From NCBI GenBank assembly GCA_029964075.1, contig CM057130.1, forward strand, positions 372,001-436,000: 64,000 nucleotides of DNA. Reading direction: 5' to 3'. This document shows positions 33,131 to 44,200 of the stretch, piece after piece. The stretch comes from Patiria pectinifera. Lineage: Eukaryota; Echinodermata; Asteroidea; Valvatida; Asterinidae. Made by a program: the position numbers and the translations under genes. The notes beneath the pieces were generated by a model. It did not search any database. It was not told where the DNA came from and worked only from the letters and a program-made list of their open reading frames with translations. Position 1 is the first letter of the stretch, and each line of letters begins with the position of its first letter.

Positions 33131-35663
33131 CACTAGTGTGGTCGTTAGTGTGCGCAGGAAGTTTGTTTTTATTTACCAGAATCTTGGGGTACTCTCTGCA
33201 TGTTTATTAAGCATGATTTACTGTAGTTATATTGGTCCCTTTCTTTCTCTCATATTTGCTACCTAATTTTCCTTGGCTGTTAATGAAGGACTTTCACTTT
33301 ATTACTTTTTCATCGTATTAAATTCGTGCGAGATTTACCAAGTTGGCTAGCCGTACGTCTGGTTTCCCAAAACATGGCTGTAATGAAAACCAAAAAAAAG
33401 AAAAGAAAAAGAAACATTCAGGACATCGAGAATGTGGTACCAGCTTAATGAATGGTACAAACAAACATTTACAGGAAATTTATCAATTTGATCTCTCCTC
33501 GTTTCTCCAAATTGTGATGGGAAAAACTTTGTAATAAATTACATCAAATCAACTGGTAGGTTATGTTCATGCAGAATTTCAAAATACAAAATGTTGCGAC
33601 TGATCTAAACAAATAAAGGGAAATTAACTTAACCGGTGCTTATTATTTCGAATTGACAAAGTTGACCTACATGACCTACATTTTATGTCAAAGTGTAATC
33701 TTGATCTTGCCCTTTTTATGAGATAAATGTGATTGAAGAAGGTAAAACAGAATTACAAATAAATTGTCAGCTCAAAAAGTTGGTGCTGATTTCAACCCAG
33801 CTGTATGATAATCCTTTGATATGATCGGCTGCTGGGTATTCCTAACCAATCACAAGGCTGTTGTACCTCAGCCTTGCTGGTGATTTGTTGGAAGATTTAA
33901 TGAGCGACTGACGCGCATGCGTCCAATTCATAACGAAAAAGATATCCGAACAAATGGCATGACCGTGTACAATACATGTAGAGGTGTATATATCTAGTAG
34001 TATGCTATAAAAGGGGGATTATTTAATCATATTTGTACATTATACGCGTGTGAGAAATACATGTAATGAGTACATGCATTTAAACATAGTGGTACTAAAT
34101 TCCTATCATCTCGTTGCGTAAAAGTTAAAATACGTAAAAAAAAAAAAATCCCATTTTTTCTAACGGTTTTATAAGCTTGTAATATAATTCTTCAGAATCA
34201 TCTTTTTTTTTGTAATTCGTGATTTAAACAACAAGAGCAAACATGTATAAAGATTGTACTTAATTAACCATTAGGTGTATTATTTTATCGACCTGTCTTT
34301 TATCATTATTAGGTCTGAAACCGGTAGATGAGCAAAATCTTCGATATTCTGTAGTGTAATTGACATGGATATTTTTTTCTTTCTGTTCAAATGATCTTTC
34401 ATTCTCTTGTATAGGGCACTGTGTATTCCAATTCAAAGTCGGTGTAGAAAATAATGAACAAAAAAATAATATAATTAGAGAAACTACAAAAGTCATATCA
34501 GTGTGTACGTATTTCGTTTTACCATATCAAATTGTTACTGTTTTTTTTGTTACAAACGGCTCTTTCTGGACGGGGTCCAAGTATGGGTATTTTCAGAGGT
34601 TGGTTATGAGATACTGAGTATTAAGTGGAGTGAGAGTATATGTGGTGTGTATCTTGTTTTGTTTTTTTAAATTGGTGTCGGGTTTGGTGGGTCTTGATCA
34701 CCATACACAATAAACCATTACCGCCATTGTCTAGATAGAAGACAAGTGTCAGTCCTTGCTTTTTATTGAAACAATAAGTCACACCCATAATGACCCAGTT
34801 TGAGGTCTTTATGTGCCGAGTTGGGCTGTGTATGCCGGCTTTCTCCCTGTAGCTGTGTCAACGGCACAACCTCTCTCTCTGTTTCCAACTCACATAATCA
34901 AAGAGATAGTCCTATAAATTTGTTTACAGGAAATCCTTTACAAGAATTTATTATTTAAAAAAAATTAAAAAGTGAACTCAATTGAAAAAGATTGAATAAT
35001 GTGTCTTTGATTGTAGATATTACAGACAAATTATAGAAGAAACCGGTTGGAGATTGTGGAAGATAATTGGAAATAAAATCCTGGCAAACGATTAACTTTG
35101 GAGGGCACTCGTACTGTTGCAATACAGCTGTTAATCACTGTTTAAGTGTGCCACTTGTCCCTGGGTACGTTTCCCATCTCATGTACTTGGGTGGTTTGGA
35201 ACTTCCTGTCGGAGACAAATAATAAAACACCACCCAAAGCTGCGATTCGCGTTCAGCAAAATCGTTTGAAGAACATCGGCATGAATACATGTCGGTTAAA
35301 GCTGGAAGTGGCATTGCAACGTGTGGAGAAAATTTTCATTCTCGGTGGTAAAGTGTTTCAAAAGAAACAAAAATGACCATGGAACTGCCTATTTCCAAGT
35401 GAATTATTAACTTTGCCGTGGTCACGTCATGGTCTGATTTGATCGAACATTATGCGTGTGTATTTTGACGTTCGAACAAAGTTGCACCAGCCATTGCATT
35501 GATAAACCTTATTCTTTGAACCAAAAAATGAGATGCGTTTTAGGTCACATTGATCTTGCCACAGATGTGGCGCACCGTTTTTGATTAATAGTCAAAATCA
35601 ACAGGAGATTGTAACACAGTTGAACTAAGTTTTGTTCAGTAGGCAGAACCTTCAAAGGATAGA

Positions 35664-35830
35664 ATGAATGTGCAGTTCAGCCTGGTTTTGCTATTGACGC
35701 TCTTCTCTTGCCGGAGTGAAACGGTGTGCGTCTGCCCAACCTGCCCCGACGGATGGTCGCTCATGGACAACTACTGCTACCGGTTTTACCCTCAGAGGGA
35801 GCAATGGCAAATGGCAGATGCAATTTGCAG
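35664..35830 (+). CDS. C-type lectin exon 1: signal peptide and domain start
   Basis: 167 nt from the first ATG of the frame (a second ATG lies four bases on but in another frame). It encodes MNVQFSLVLLLTLFSC and then the Cys-rich entry to the lectin fold (VCVCPTCPDGWSLMDNYCYR). It ends in phase 2 at caggtaagt. Confidence 0.9.
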
Positions 35831-38289
35831 GTAAGTTGGCCTAATTACGGTTTGTTACCAAATGTATGTGCTTCTTTCTTCGGTGAAGCTGAAAGTTTTC
35901 CAATTCGCTCTTTTCACACTTCCGCTATGGGCATGCAGAGGCTCGATCTGGCAACGTTGTACACAATAAATGTAGCCGGTTCAGCGATTCCCGTGTCGGG
36001 GTTCAGATCACTGAACCGGCTATTTTTATTGTGTAAAGTTGCCAGATCGAGGCTCTGCATGCCCAATGCATGAAAAGAGCGAATAGCAAGGTTTACCCAA
36101 GACCCAGCTCTGATGAAGTTATGGTGCTGAAATCTACTGGGAAGGGCCTACTTCGAAATAACTGCTTATTGTGTTCAGCGTATTAATGCAATGCAGTACT
36201 GATCTAATTGTCAACATGAGCGGTATCAAAACTATGGTAGAGAGAGGCTTAGCATTTTAAGTCATCCTGGAGCTTTTTCGTAATAAGGGAAATGCCGCCT
36301 CCCTCAGAAGTGGGCAAGGCTTGTTAGTAAACCATAATCCTTCAATCTATGTTCTGGGGTCGCACTGGTTGAACTTTGTTTTCTTCTTATGTCTGTTGTT
36401 GCGTTCGGCTGTCTATTTAGAACCATATTTAATTTGGCCTTTTTGTTTCCCATGCAGTCAGGTAGATGAGGCCAAGTCTTCATCACTGGTGTCCATCCAC
36501 AGCGTGAAAGAGAATAAGTTTGTTGGCAAGCTTGCTGGGAAGGCACGGTCGTGGATTGGTCTGAATGATAGGTGAGAAGCATTTATCGTAGGCTAATATG
36601 AATGAAAGATGATACCTAATTGAAAATTCATACAGGCCTCAGCCCTCATCAACCATAAACATTATTCAATCTACACAAACTTCATCACCATCATCGCCAT
36701 CGTCGTCACCACCACCATCGTATCTTTACCATCACCACACTGATCATAACCACCATTTCTGCTATCACTTTCAATAGCGACATAATATTACAACATTATT
36801 TCTATGAAAAAAAACAACTCCAAAACGTATCGCTATTACGCGAAACATAACGTTGATGAAGTAAGATGAGGCAAAGTTGCTTTACCAAGATTTACCACGC
36901 CCACTTCGGGTCAACATGCAAATTTGAGGTCAAAGTACTACATTAGTATATAACCCTTTTAACCGGCATTTGTACGAATTCGTACGATATATGAATATGC
37001 ATTTCGAAACCTGACTGTATAATGAACCCCTACTCAAAAATACGTCAATTGAGGGCTTTACGACTCCACCCATCTAGCGGGTGCCGCGCGAAGCGTGGCA
37101 ACCCGTTAGTCATTCATAAATACCTAAAGCTGTTTACCATTCCTATTGGTCGTGAGCCCGTCACGTTGGTGGTTTAAAACGGTTGATAAAACACTGACTG
37201 GTTGTAAACACTTTTTCCCGGTGTCACATGAAATTTGGACAACTATGAAATTAGGTCCCTTTTACCCTTTTATTGGTTAAACCCTCGCACGTGACCAGCC
37301 ACTCTCCTAGTCACTCTTTAGGTCCGTATTTCATAGTCCTAAATTCACACGCGTTTTGCGCCACATTGCGCAGTACGCGCCATACACGCGCCAATCTCCA
37401 ATATCAATGTAAGGAGATTCTTAGTACTACTCGCGCGAGGCACATAGCTAGAGGGTTGTTTCACTAAAACATGAAATAAAATTGTTCAACAAAATCGTTG
37501 GAAATTTATAATTTTTGACTGTGGCTAATAGCTTTTGCACATTCAGGAAGTCGTGCGTACTTCGCGAGCGAACAGTACAGTCAGTACGCTCACCCTGTGT
37601 GTCCCGTCCACGGCAAAGGAATCTAATAAAACCACAGAGCTATATTAATTTAATATAGCTCTATGAATAAAACCTAGACACAACATTTGATCTCGCGTCT
37701 GTGAGCAACATGCTGCGCGTGTAGAATATGTCAATTATTACACGAACGCCCTTCATTGGCGGGACGTGTCGCACAAGAGAGGGGGTCTCAATACGCGCGT
37801 TATTTGAAATCATCGGCTGCGTGCGTACCTTATGCGCTTAACATATCGGCTCAGGCCGCGTGACGCAGCCTGTTTTGCTCACACAATTCATAACGTAAAA
37901 GCAGTAAATGTCGTGTCTAGGTTTCATAAAATGTCTATGGTCCACGGGGCTTTCGAAAATGGTAAAAACACGCCCTCTTTTGTTGGCGTACGGAGCCCAT
38001 TGTGTCCACCATCTCAAAACCTTATCATTCCATATGTCCTCTCAAACTCAAACCTAGACTCAAACCTCATTATTATTCGTGTAGGATCACTGAGGGGAAG
38101 TTTGAGTACACGGACGGGTCTCCGTTTACCTACGACGCATTCCCGCCTCCTGAGCCAAACAATGCAGGCCGAGGCGAAAACTGCGTAGAAATCAACAATA
38201 GTGGCACCCTCGGACGATGGAACGATCTCCGGTGCAGCGTACTATTACCGTTCATCTGCCAAATGTGGCCTACGTACAAAGAAAAGTAA
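35664..38289 (+). CDS. Secreted C-type lectin, 161 residues, three exons
   Basis: Exons 35664-35830, 36458-36571 and 38085-38289 splice with clean GT/AG borders (phase 2 at both junctions) to 486 nt. The product starts with a signal peptide (MNVQFSLVLLLTLFSC) and is then one C-type lectin domain: CPDGWSLMDNYCYRF, the WIGLND motif, the Ca2+/sugar-binding EPN (in PPPEPNNAGRGENC) and WND (in LGRWNDLRC), and the final Cys pair (RCSVLLPFIC). EPN with WND predicts calcium-dependent binding of mannose or GlcNAc-type sugars. A small single-domain secreted lectin of this kind would act outside the cell, for example in immunity or adhesion (inference). An AATAAA lies at 38624. TAA is read as the stop, although the bases gtaagg overlap it and could be a donor. 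Confidence 0.9.
35831..36457 (+). other. Lectin intron 1 with hairpin element
   Basis: 627-bp intron. It contains the 182-bp hairpin at 35903-36084. The open frame running out of exon 1 into the intron (reaching 36073) is an artefact. Confidence 0.75.
35903..36084. repeat. 182-bp hairpin (MITE-like)
   Basis: Ends attcgctcttttca against tgaaaagagcgaat. The arms pair through gggcatgcagaggctcgatc, tggcaac, ttgt and gccggttca, with a loop of about 20 bases near 35985-36005. The stem is long and nearly perfect, so it is young or under selection. No target duplication is evident, and no second copy was seen in this window. Confidence 0.85.
36458..36571 (+). CDS. C-type lectin exon 2
   Basis: 114 nt after tttcccatgcag. 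It encodes SQVDEAKSSSLVSIHSVKEN and then KFVGKLAGKARSWIGLND. The WIGL motif is the core strand of the lectin fold, and SLVSIHS is the usual helix-strand block before it. Confidence 0.92.
36572..38084 (+). other. Lectin intron 2
   Basis: 1.5 kb without exons. It contains an ATC/ACC-rich microsatellite (about 36670-36760) and a 27-base near-perfect palindrome at 37636-37662 (agagctatatta arms). The stretch 37060-37850 is CpG-richer than its surroundings. Confidence 0.6.
37636..37662. repeat. 27-bp palindrome
   Basis: agagctatatta and its exact complement separated by three bases (att). Could be a short hairpin or the joined ends of a small inverted-repeat element; no other copy was noticed. 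Confidence 0.7.
38085..38289 (+). CDS. C-type lectin exon 3: sugar-binding site
   Basis: 205 nt after ttcgtgtag, ending at TAA. It encodes ITEGKFEYTDGSPFTYDAFP and then PPEPNNAGRGENCVEINNSG, followed by RWND and the last Cys pair. All calcium-site residues expected for an EPN-type lectin (E, N, E, N, D) are present. Confidence 0.92.
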
Positions 38290-40837
38290 GGCCTTATGAC
38301 CCTCGTGTACATCACCATCATGGCCTGTTGACTTGAATGATGTAGTCTATGTTCAAGGCGGGATTTTGATATATTCCACTTACGCACATTGGTCTCTACA
38401 AAAGCATCATGGCATTGTCTTAAATTCCATCTGAAGTCCCGTTTTAAAAAGAAAGACTAGATGTTTATAAATGATCTTCTCTCCAAAGATACTGCCGTCT
38501 TTGATTAATTGGATTGTCACGTGACTATTATGCAAACATAACATAACGTGTGTGATAGGTGACAAGCGGCAGAGATGTGCCCTCTGAGCCTCCAAAACAC
38601 CACGTGATCAAAGAATACTGTGAAATAAAATCCAAGATGGCGGTATCCGTCCGGCAGTCTATAGACCAATCTGGGCATGCTGTCATATCTATCACGAAGG
38701 CCCCCTTCAATGGCGAAAGCATTGTGCTAGCTATTGTTAAGATACACAGGACAGTTGCCTTGGTACAATAGCATGCACAATGGTTCCTCGATTGAAAAGG
38801 GGGCCTCGTGTGTGAACAGTGATCACGTGACCAGATTCGTCTATATATAGGCATACACACGCTGACTCCTCTCCTTTCGATTGATGGTATCACTTCGTTT
38901 TCCTCCGCATAAAGTTTTAATTAATGTAGTGAGACGTCTTTTACGAGGCACCGTACAATTGGCACACAGCTTAGAAAAATGTATACAAACGCGCACTCAG
39001 TGCCGTAAACAGCGAATATCATCCCTTTTCTGCCTGCACACCAAAGTGTGCATGGAGGCCTAGTTCACAACAGCTGTACACTGGCCAGGCGTTCGGGGAA
39101 CCGTTGAATCTTAGGAACCTCACTTTGAATCTGGAAACTTTAGAAATACAAACTTTGTGATTTAATATATTTTATCATTGGCAACTGTGTCACAACTTAT
39201 AGAGCTAGAAACTGAATCTATTATCTTATCAATACTTTTTGTAACAGTTCTTTTTGAAGGTTAAAATTGAGATCAGGTGTTAATTTAAACTAATGTAATC
39301 TATTTTTGTGAACAAGTTCATGAGACCAAGCATAATTTGACTCCTGCTTTGAGTTGTTTCTGTTTGTCTTGGGTTGTTCTTGGCGTCCTTAAAATCTAAT
39401 CATTTGAGCGGACCTCCTTACTGGCGTACCGCTACATTAATCAAGATAATTATGCTCCTATAAGATCGCTAGATATGCTCTCTGTTGAAATTGCACAACC
39501 ACCAAGAAATTAAATCAGGTCTGGACTTGATAAAGGTTTCAGCGTCGTCAGTAATATGCCACTTTTATTTTGCCACCACCACTTTAGCATTTTAAATATA
39601 CTTGTTTCCATTGATTAAATACATATAAAAATATAATGATCAGGTACCTCCCCCCCCCATTATAATGCCCTCCCACCACGGTTCATACTCGTTAGTATCA
39701 CATTCATATGTTGGTTGAAGAGACGTCCATTGTACAGTGCAGTTTCTTGCCACCATTTCAAATTCGTATAATAGATCGATTTTAGTATTTAAAAAAAATA
39801 ATAAACCATTAAATTACCATATTTTAGGTGCTGAATTAATTGTCATTTAAACTGTGTAAATATTTTGCTATTTCTTTATATTTTCACTACGAATAAAAAA
39901 ACGATTGTAATCTTTCAAAGAGATTCAGCATGATAAAAAAAATTCCCCAAATGATTAAACATACATACAATTAAACATGTGATATGATAATCATGCCTTG
40001 ATATTTGGATAATATGGAAATGACAACAGAGTGGCAATCGTGTCAATTCAGTCGTGAAAAAATATATGTTTTTCTATTTCTTATAATTTCACAAAGACCA
40101 AAAAGCGACTTTAGTATTTCAAAGCGATCTGCAGCATAACAACATTCCCCAAATGATTAAAGATGCTTACAGCTAAACATTTCAGATTCCATCCATACCT
40201 TGATATGTGATTAACGGTGGTTTGAATGGCAAATCAAGTCAATTCAAACTTTTTCGCCAAAAATCACAACTCTGACAAATTATTATTATTGTTTATTCGG
40301 CAAAGGCCTAAAAACAAACAAACAACGAAAATCCCAAAATACCAACCCAAGAACGAAAGCCAGACTCGTATGCCTGAAAAAGTTTACCTAAAAACTGTGA
40401 CCCAAAGGCCTTCAATTCAAATACATCTGGCTACACACAAGATATAAATATGGAAAAAAGCTATAGAAAGCTATAAAAACTATGTACCATGAGCTAAACA
40501 AAGAAAGGAAAGGCCTACGCACAATCATTCAAACTGATTAGTGATGTTGGAGCATTTGTTGGACGGTACAACATGTGAATATACCATGTGGAGCGAGAGT
40601 CTCCAAAAACAGCATTGGTTCTAAGAACAACCAGAGGTGTTAACTGGACGTTTCAGTCATTGTGCTCTGACCATCATCAGGATAATGCCTAAACCCTAGA
40701 AAGGAAATCTATGTATCTAAGAACTACTTTTGTTTTTGATAGATAGTCACTTCTGCTATAGAGATCAATAACATGGCTTGTCAGTTGAACAAAGACTGGA
40801 ATTGCGATGTGACTTGATAATCTGGATGTCAACAACT
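38290..40837. other. Intergenic region between lectin and DRE-TIM/EF-hand gene
   Basis: The two genes converge here, so this stretch holds both 3' untranslated regions. AATAAA for the lectin lies at 38624, and a minus-strand AATAAA (TTTATT at 40292-40297) could serve the other gene. A MITE-like copy lies at 38659-38850. The rest is AT-rich with no supported gene. From about 40620 the sequence belongs to the duplicated segment. Confidence 0.55.
38659..38850. repeat. MITE-like inverted repeat, copy 2
   Basis: Better preserved copy of the family at 3245-3415. The arms pair from ctatagaccaatctgg through gaaggcccccttcaatg to attgaaaagggggcctcg and ctatatatag, with a loop containing gctattgttaagatacacag. 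It also contains a CACGTG word in the right arm. Confidence 0.7.
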
Positions 40838-41282
40838 CTAGTCCTTAAGGAGTTCATCCCTCATGGCAGGGATGAGCCCCTTCCTGAACGTGATATCCAA
40901 CAGCTCCTGGGTATCCTTGATGTTTGGGTACTCATGCAAGGCCCACTTGAGATACACCAGAAACTCGCTCCAATCCACCTGCCCGTCTGCATCCATGTCA
41001 ATGGCCTGCAGAGCTTGACGGGTGTCGGAGCACCGGTAGCAGGCAAAGTAGGGCGCCATGAAGCCATTGTAGAAGGAGTCGTACTGCAGCAGTTCATCAC
41101 CTTGCACTTCATCTTTCAGGTCCCAGGTGTCCCAGATCTCACGTACCTCGGAGAGCATCCTCTCGCCGTGCACGTTGTTCAGCTTCATCTTCTCGATGAT
41201 GTCACGCATCTTTTCGGTGACTTTGCCTCCGGCCCTGTCGAAGAGGAGAGCCAGGCCAACCTCACTCATGTACTCTTCCTTC
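40838..41282 (-). CDS. DRE-TIM/EF-hand gene, exon 4
   Basis: 445 nt after the acceptor cactccag, ending at TAG. It encodes KEEYMSEVGLALLFDRAGGK, an all-helical stretch with Cys-rich YFACYRCSDTRQ, and the EF-hand IDMDADGQVDWSEF, ending MRDELLKD. FDRAGGKVTEKMRD before it may be a degenerate first EF-hand, since EF-hands usually pair. The long plus-strand frame across this exon is an antisense shadow. Confidence 0.88.
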
Positions 41283-44200
41283 CTGGAGTGATACAAACAT
41301 GGAACAAAGTAAGCGTCATCAATGACAACGTGTCAAGTGTTATGGCTCAAATTATGGCATACAATTACACAAATTACCTGTTGTTTCGAAGATCCTCCAG
41401 CATGACTTCTTTCATCTTTTGAGCTTGGTCAAGGGTGAACAGCGGATCGTCGCCGTAAAGCTCAATCAACTGCAGACGGATCATCTCATTGGATGCCAAA
41501 GAAGTGATCCTCTTGGGCGCCTTTTCTCCAAAGAAGTCAGCCAAGTCAAAGTCTTCCTTATTCAGCCCCAAGACGAAGTCCAAGGCTCTCTCCCCATACA
41601 CCGGCTGCTTGAGGTGCGGGTCTTGGCCGGTGGTGATCCTAGTCACGTTGATGGCTGCCTTCCGAAGGTAGGAGCAGTTGTAGCTCTTAAGGATCTTCTT
41701 GTTGCCAAGGCGGATGAGGTTCATCATAGTGACGCAGGTTGATGCGTTGCCCATGGCAGCGCCTTCAATGCAGATACTGCCCCAAGTACCATCCGCACCA
41801 CACATCAAACTCTAGAAAACATAAAGATTTGAGATTCAGAATCATATAATTAGATATCAGCATTTTTATTCCAAACCTGAATAAATTCGCACATCCAAAC
41901 TTTGTCACTAATTAAAACACTCGGGCGCTATAAAAAAGGTTTCCCAAAGTCATGGAAAAATCCTGGAATTTTGTTGTTATACAAGGAGGCATGGACAATT
42001 GATAATACAAGAAAAAAGTCATGGAAAAAATCATGAAATCATGACTTCCAGTTGCATTCCAGTTTATTATACCTCCTCTTTATGCATGTATGTTCTGTAC
42101 TCTCTGTGTAAAACATTCCTAGGTTGACAGTTAACTTGTAGCACAGTTATTAAGTTAAGCACGCCTTGAGTTGTTACATGATAGCTTGATGTAAAGAAAT
42201 CCCTGGCGGCCAGTCAACCTCTTTATGGCGTTGCGCTTTGCATGTTCAATGCGCCACTGTGGCTCAGTGGACTTGTGTTTTAAACAGGGAGCGGCGTCCC
42301 TTGCCTCAGTGTGACGTCTGGCCAGCGTAATGGCTCTTAAGAAGCTAAAACAGTGTAGAAATTGGTCACAGAAAACCCTTATTTAGTCCTGGACGAGTCA
42401 TTTGAATATTGATGTATTTTTCCGACCGACATTGATGATATTTGCTAGTGAACAATAGTCTTCTGTAATCTCGGGCAGTAAGCATTTTTCATTGAGTGAA
42501 TGTAAAACAAATAAGTGGATATCATCGTCCACTTCAAGTTAACCTGGAGGGGCATTACTGGCCATACGTGTTCTGATTGTTGAAAAATGTTCGTTAAATG
42601 TATCAGCAATGTTGGTGAGATCATCTACAAATTCAATTCCCCATCCTGGGAAAGAATAGTCTTTGGAATAGTTTTCTGTTTGTTGGAAAGAACATCTATT
42701 AGTGTTTTCCATATAATCGATGAGTTGCCTTTATTTTCCTCGATGGTTGATCTAAAGTATTCGCTTTTCTTGCTGCAAATTTTTCCAGTGCAGTGGTCAA
42801 GTTTCGCAGCTTTTAGTATGCGTTCTAATCATTTTGTGAGCCTGAACGGTTAGCGATTTTATTTGCACGATCTCGCTGTCGCATAAGTTTTAGAATTTGC
42901 CCATTGAGCTAAGGCAACGATGCACCACGAATACGTTTTGATTTCATTGGTGGAATGTTGTTCATAATAATACTCATAAACAAAGAGTGCCACATGGACC
43001 ATGGTTCATTTACATCTTGACAATTAAGCACATGTTCCCATGGGGCATTAAGGAGGTCGTCTTGAAAAGCGTCACTGTCTTTATCTTTAAAACACCTCAA
43101 GTTTATTGAACGGCCTTCTTTGGGGGGGGGGCTTTCCAAATATGGAGACTGTAAATATGATAGTGGTCACTAATAAGGACAGGTAGGACACCACTTTCGC
43201 TTACAAGTTCAAAATGAGAGCTAAACATTACATCAATTGTGGTTTTAGTAAATTCATTAACACGGGTAGGTTCATGTATACGTTGCGTCATTCGGAACAA
43301 ACTAAAACAGGTAGATTGTCGGTTCTGGTTTGCTTATTTTGTATTTTGCAGATACCTTCGTTTTTCTAAAAAAAAAAATTCCATCTGCAATGTGTGCAAT
43401 CGCTCGACATTTTGGCGCCCGGGTATACTCCAAAAGCAGGTTTTACTTGATGATAGTAGACAATATTGTCTCTGTATTATGAAGCCCGAAAAGGGACAGG
43501 GTGGAATTTTTTTTGGCATTTGCTAATTCGTTCGCACGAATTCCTAATTGGTTCGCACGAATTCCTAATTCGTTCGCACGAATTCCTAATTGGTTCGCAC
43601 GAATTGCTAATTCGTTCGCACGAATTGCTAATTCGTTCGCACGAATTGCTAATTCGTTCGCACGAATTACTATTTCGTTCCCACGAATTGCTAATTTGTT
43701 CGCACGAATTACTATTTCGTTCCCACGAATTGCTAATTCGTTCCCACGAATTGCTAATTCGTTCGCACGAATTACTATTTCGTTCCCACGAATTGCTAAT
43801 TCGTTCGCACGAATTACTATTTCGTTCCCACGAATTGCTAATTCGTTCGCACGAATTACTATTTCGTTCCCACGAATTGCTAATTCATTCGCACGAATTA
43901 CTATTTCGTTCCCACGAATTGCTAATTCGTTCGCACGAATTACTATTTCGTTCCCACGAATTGCTAATTCGTTCGCACGAATTACTAATTCGTTCCCACG
44001 AATTGCTAATTCGTTCGCACGAATTACTATTTCGTTCCCACGAATTGCTAATTCGTTCGCACGAATTACTATTTCGTTCCCACGAATTGCTAATTCGTTC
44101 GCACGAATTACCAACTCGTTCCCACGAATTACTAACGCGTTCCCGGATCCACGAGTTTGATGTCTGGTGGACCCCCGTGCACCCCCCCCCCCCCCGAACT

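Larger units (their letters stand above)
28837..35663. other. Neurabin 3' flank and intergenic region
   Basis: No further gene supported over 6.8 kb. The first part is probably 3' untranslated region and is dominated by TGACCT words. Further on are an 11-bp minisatellite and a tRNA-SINE (listed separately). The rest is AT-rich, with poly-A and poly-T runs and short open frames with no domains. Confidence 0.6.
40620..43245. repeat. Segmental duplication, copy A (2.6 kb)
   Basis: Near-identical to 60252-62958 in the same orientation, with small indels. It contains the last two exons of the DRE-TIM/EF-hand gene, their shared intron and about 1.4 kb of the large upstream intron. The match ends near 43245, just before the segment that is inverted between the copies. 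Confidence 0.9.

Noticed and set aside
38283-38289. Splice donor at the lectin stop (a|gtaagg)
   Set aside because: The lectin domain is complete at this point with its last cysteine, and no further in-phase exon was found downstream, so the TAA is taken as the stop. Transcript data would settle it.
40778-41742. Plus-strand frames of 214 and 107 codons
   Set aside because: Antisense shadows of the minus-strand exons 3 and 4, which have splice sites, an EF-hand and barrel motifs. The same applies to the frames at 60286-61343 and 48062-48571.
43515-44150. Possible CRISPR array because of regular short repeats
   Set aside because: Units are contiguous without unique spacers, in a eukaryotic intron, within inverted transposon arms.
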